Below, one piece after another: positions 22,362 through 25,058 of a DNA stretch of 25,058 nt. Below the pieces are notes generated by a model. That model worked only from the letters and a program-made list of their open reading frames with translations, was not told the origin of the DNA and did not search any database. Both the position numbers and the translations under genes were made by a program. How positions within the stretch are numbered: the stretch's first letter is position 1; every line of letters starts with the position of its first letter. Source of the stretch: JBBIOI01 sp037443425 (GTDB lineage Bacteria > Desulfobacterota > BSN033 > UBA1163); the NCBI GenBank assembly GCA_037443425.1, contig JBBIOI010000045.1:1-25058 (forward strand). Reading direction: 5' to 3'.

Positions 22362-23054
22362 TTAGATATGGATATACCTCTCAATGGCCTTCTCTTCACG
22401 GACTGCCTGGACAGTTCCATGAAAGGCCATCGAGCCATTAAGCATGATATAAACCTTATCAGAGATTTCCATAGCCACTCTTACATCCTGCTCAGCGATT
22501 AATATTGTTGTTTCTGATTTAAGTCTTTTAAAAGCAGAACAGCAGTTCATAATAACCTCTGGTGCCAGGCCTTCCGAAATCTCATCAAGCATAAGTAACT
22601 TAGGTTTTACAATGAGACCTCTCGCAATGGTAAGCATCTGCTGCTCTCCACCACTTAGGGTCCCTGCTTTCTGGTTCAATCTTTCCTTTAAGATTGGAAA
22701 AAGAGAGAAGACCAATTCAAAATGGTCATCTCCTTTTAAACCGTGACCAATAAGAGGAATCTTCAGATTTTCGTAAGTTGTAATATTCACAAATATTCCC
22801 CTATCATCTGGAACATAGGCAATCCCTTCACGTCCTCGCTTATATGTCGGGAGCCGGGAAATCTCTTTCCCGTTGAATTTTATTGATCCCGAGAATATGT
22901 CGATAAGTCCAATGATTGCTTTTATGGTACTTGTCTTACCAACTCCATTTCTTCCAATAATGCTAACAATCTCTCCTTCTTGAACATTCATTGATAGGTC
23001 AAAAAGGACTTGACTTGGACCATAACCTGCATTAAGGTTTTTAATCTCAAGCAT
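22362..23054 (-). CDS. livF: ABC transporter ATP-binding protein LivF
   Basis: A 230-residue ATPase with all motifs intact: Walker A GRNGVGKT (34-41), signature LSGGEQQ (133-139), Walker B LLMLDE (153-158) with E158 catalytic, and a switch region AEQDV. It energises transport through LivH/LivM with LivG. The start follows the livG stop with no intervening base. Nothing unusual is seen; it probably carries the consensus ATP site of the heterodimer, since LivG has an altered signature. Confidence 0.95.
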   Translation of the reverse strand: MLEIKNLNAGYGPSQVLFDLSMNVQEGEIVSIIGRNGVGKTSTIKAIIGLIDIFSGSIKFNGKEISRLPTYKRGREGIAYVPDDRGIFVNITTYENLKIPLIGHGLKGDDHFELVFSLFPILKERLNQKAGTLSGGEQQMLTIARGLIVKPKLLMLDEISEGLAPEVIMNCCSAFKRLKSETTILIAEQDVRVAMEISDKVYIMLNGSMAFHGTVQAVREEKAIERYIHI

Positions 23055-23768
23055 TTATGAGACCTCTTTTAGATATACCTTCTGAACAAGTTCATTTCGT
23101 CTGATCTCTTCAGGGGTTCCATCAGCTATGACCTCTCCACGCGCCATCACAATAACCCTCTGGGCAAGTCTCATAACAACATCAATTCTATGTTCTACAA
23201 GAAGTACGGTGCGCTGCCTTCCCATTTCTAATACAACCTTACTTAATTCTTCTATCTGCTCAACCGATAGGCTTGCAAATGGCTCATCCAGTAAAAGTAG
23301 TTTGGGCTTCTGAACAAGCATAACAGCGAAATCAAGTTTCTTCTGATCAGGGACTGTTAAATCCTTGCAAGGTATATTTCTCTGGTCCCATAGCCCAACC
23401 TCCCAAAGGACCTCTCTCACTCTTTCCTCAGAAGCTTTTGTAAACTTCCAGATAGATTCTCTTGAAGCTGCAACAATGAGATGCTCTAAAACAGTTAACT
23501 CTGGAAACAGACTTGTTATCTGGAAACTTCGTCCCATTAAAAGCCTTGCCCTCATAAAGGTAGGCATTTCAGTGATATCTACACCGTCAAAAAAGATTTT
23601 TCCTTCCGTTGGCTTATAGTATCCAGATATAAGGTTAAAGAGGGTTGTCTTTCCAGCTCCATTTGGGCCAATAAGAGAAGTAATTGTATTTGGTTTAAGC
23701 TCGAAGCTTACTTTTTTTACTGCCTGAACACCGGAAAAGTTTATTGAGACAGAATCGAGTCTTAACAT
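23055..23768 (-). CDS. livG: ABC transporter ATP-binding protein LivG with altered signature motif
   Basis: A 237-residue ATPase, slightly shorter than the usual ~255. Walker A GPNGAGKT (34-41), Walker B LLLLDEP (157-163, E162) and the switch histidine H193 in VEHRID are intact. The signature normally reads LSxGQ; here it is LTVPDQ (137-142), with Pro in place of the Gly that contacts ATP. Some HAAT LivG relatives do have such variants, so it need not be inactive. The start ATG at 23768 has only a weak ribosome-binding site and lies 68 nt after livK, beyond a strong hairpin at 23791-23824. Confidence 0.93.
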   Translation of the reverse strand: MLRLDSVSINFSGVQAVKKVSFELKPNTITSLIGPNGAGKTTLFNLISGYYKPTEGKIFFDGVDITEMPTFMRARLLMGRSFQITSLFPELTVLEHLIVAASRESIWKFTKASEERVREVLWEVGLWDQRNIPCKDLTVPDQKKLDFAVMLVQKPKLLLLDEPFASLSVEQIEELSKVVLEMGRQRTVLLVEHRIDVVMRLAQRVIVMARGEVIADGTPEEIRRNELVQKVYLKEVS

Positions 23769-23790
23769 ATTGAGGTTACCATCTTAAAGG

Positions 23791-23824
23791 TCTTCGATCC
23801 TCCTGATAGCAGGAGGATCGAAGA
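23791..23824 (-). other. Perfect 15-bp intercistronic hairpin between livK and livG
   Basis: TCTTCGATCCTCCTG (23791-23805), loop ATAG, and its exact complement (23810-23824). On the minus strand it is followed by CCUUUAAG, not a clean U-tract. It is thus better read as an mRNA-stabilising or weak attenuating hairpin that raises binding protein over transporter than as a full terminator. Confidence 0.7.
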
Positions 23825-23836
23825 TTTGATTATATC

Positions 23837-25057
23837 TTATTCCCATCCTTTCTCTTTTGGAGAATAGAAATATTTTTCACCAGAATATATTTTAATAATC
23901 TCTTGTGTATCAAATTTATCCTTCATTTCGCCAGGACCTTTACCACGCGCAACCACTATGGGTTTTATGGTTGTATGATCACCTGTTGTTCTAATCCATA
24001 ATTCACCCATCCCATAATCACCACGCAGGCCGACCAGTGCGCCTGCCACGGCCTTTGGATCAACAGTCTTAACTTTATTGACTGCATCAGCCCACATCAT
24101 AACACTTGTATAATGAAGATAATGCCTCATGGACGGTCTTTTTGCGGTCCCATACTTCTTCATGTATTTTTCAAGAAAGGCCTTGTTTTTCTCGGTCTGA
24201 ATATTCCAGAAATAGTCTGTTACCATTATTACATCCTTTATAACTTCAGGCCCGCATCCATTTACTTCCTCTATATTTACATGGAAGGTTACGAATCTCA
24301 TCTTATCTTTCATGCCCATTGCATAGGCCTGCTTCATGCAGTTTATAAACATCATTCCATTAACAATGAGTGTTGCGTAGTCAGGCCTTTTAGCAAGAAT
24401 CTGGGTTAAAAATGGTTGAAAATCTGTTGTCCCAGGAGGAACTGCCAATGTGCCTAAAATTTCTCCACCATTGGCGGTAGCATTCTTTATAAAGGCATCC
24501 CTGATAACCCATCCCCATCCTGCATAGTCTGCATAAAGTATGACTGTCTTTTTACCTATATTCTGGGCCATATATTCACCACCAACAAGACCATAGGCCT
24601 CAAGGGCACTTCCTGCAAAGAAAAGTTTGGGTTGCATATTCTTTGGATTCTGCTCCATACTATTTGTGGCTGCTTGGAAAAGGATCACTCCATTAGGTTC
24701 AAGTTGTTTATTCGTCTGCTGAATGCTGCTTGCAACTGGTGCGAAAACAATACCGCTATGCATCACGATACCCTGGTTCTTAACCAGATCCTCAAACCTT
24801 CTTGCTCCAACAGGGGGCTTCATCTCGTCATCTCGAGAATGAACTTTAATTGGTCTTCCAAGAAGTCCACCTTTTGCATTAATTTCTTCAGCCCCGAGCT
24901 CCACACCTTCTACTGCATTCTGTGCTTGGTCCGAAAGATAACCCGTGAGGGATGCAATTACTCCAATGTTAATCGGTTCCTTTTGTGCAAAACTCAAGCT
25001 TATTCCAAAAGTTAAAGAGATTAAAATAGATGTTAAAGTTAATAAATAAAAAAAATC
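23837..25057 (-). CDS. livK: HAAT ABC transporter substrate-binding protein LivK, N-terminus cut by window edge
   Basis: The visible product is ~406 residues. A TTG at 24997 could be read as a start, but the same frame is open to the window edge and encodes a hydrophobic leader (DFFYLLTLTSILISLTFG, then SLSFAQKEP) that looks like a signal peptide ending near SFA-Q. The true start is therefore probably just outside the window. The mature part has the Peripla_BP_6 features INIGVIASLTGYLSDQA, a GVELGAEEINAKGG segment, GRPIKVHSRDDE and HSGIVFAPVASS. It binds ligand in the periplasm, or outside the membrane, for LivHMGF. The ligand cannot be read from sequence. It is the first visible gene of the liv operon; its promoter lies outside the window. 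Confidence 0.93.
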   Translation of the reverse strand, partial: DFFYLLTLTSILISLTFGISLSFAQKEPINIGVIASLTGYLSDQAQNAVEGVELGAEEINAKGGLLGRPIKVHSRDDEMKPPVGARRFEDLVKNQGIVMHSGIVFAPVASSIQQTNKQLEPNGVILFQAATNSMEQNPKNMQPKLFFAGSALEAYGLVGGEYMAQNIGKKTVILYADYAGWGWVIRDAFIKNATANGGEILGTLAVPPGTTDFQPFLTQILAKRPDYATLIVNGMMFINCMKQAYAMGMKDKMRFVTFHVNIEEVNGCGPEVIKDVIMVTDYFWNIQTEKNKAFLEKYMKKYGTAKRPSMRHYLHYTSVMMWADAVNKVKTVDPKAVAGALVGLRGDYGMGELWIRTTGDHTTIKPIVVARGKGPGEMKDKFDTQEIIKIYSGEKYFYSPKEKGWE

Positions 25058-25058
25058 T

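Overview
The window comes from an AT-rich bacterial chromosome, probably a strict anaerobe that ferments or oxidises organic acids through CoA esters. The evidence is a 4-hydroxybutyryl-CoA dehydratase/HpaB-superfamily enzyme, a two-subunit NDP-forming acyl-CoA synthetase, a branched-chain-amino-acid-type (HAAT) ABC importer, and small REP-like palindromes of the GCAATCTC...CGCAATGAC kind common in Desulfobacterota and some other phyla. Desulfobacterota is my best guess from gene content only; no rRNA or other marker is present.

Layout. (1) 1-1777, plus strand: the 3' part of the dehydratase-like gene and an MBL-fold hydrolase. (2) 1789-2817, minus strand: a cold-shock protein gene with a promoter, a 5' leader of about 145 nt that can adopt alternative folds, and an intrinsic terminator, followed by a helical protein of unknown function. 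(3) 2938-3465: a DUF4124-type exported protein. (4) 3553-14032, plus strand: a defence-type operon. It has a SNF2 helicase with a C-terminal DUF3883, a DUF1156 Zn-ribbon adenine methyltransferase and a DUF499 ATPase (a helicase-methylase-ATPase trio), then a TIGR04255-family protein, an orphan and a HEPN protein whose reading frames overlap. (5) 14057-14206: a 150-bp inverted-repeat unit with a REP-like core. (6) 14210-17403, plus strand: a five-gene operon with its own consensus-like promoter. It encodes a ribbon-helix-helix protein, a HEAT-repeat protein with an exact 31-residue period, a ParA ATPase with an N-terminal MerR-like HTH, and two paralogous coiled-coil proteins sharing an N-terminal peptide. 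(7) 17409-25057, minus strand: livK-livG-livF-livM-livH, a GntR/FCD regulator, then the acyl-CoA synthetase alpha and beta subunits.

How they may work together. The liv genes would import a carboxylate or amino acid, the acyl-CoA synthetase would couple acyl-CoA cleavage to ATP formation, and the GntR protein would respond to a metabolite. The helicase-methylase-ATPase block looks like an anti-phage system related to but distinct from DISARM. The ParA operon has the same three ingredients as the Myxococcus PomXYZ division-positioning system (ParA ATPase, HEAT protein, coiled-coil protein with an ATPase-activating N-terminal peptide), but with additional DNA-binding parts. It is the best candidate here for an undescribed system. 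The cold-shock leader is the most striking RNA-level feature.
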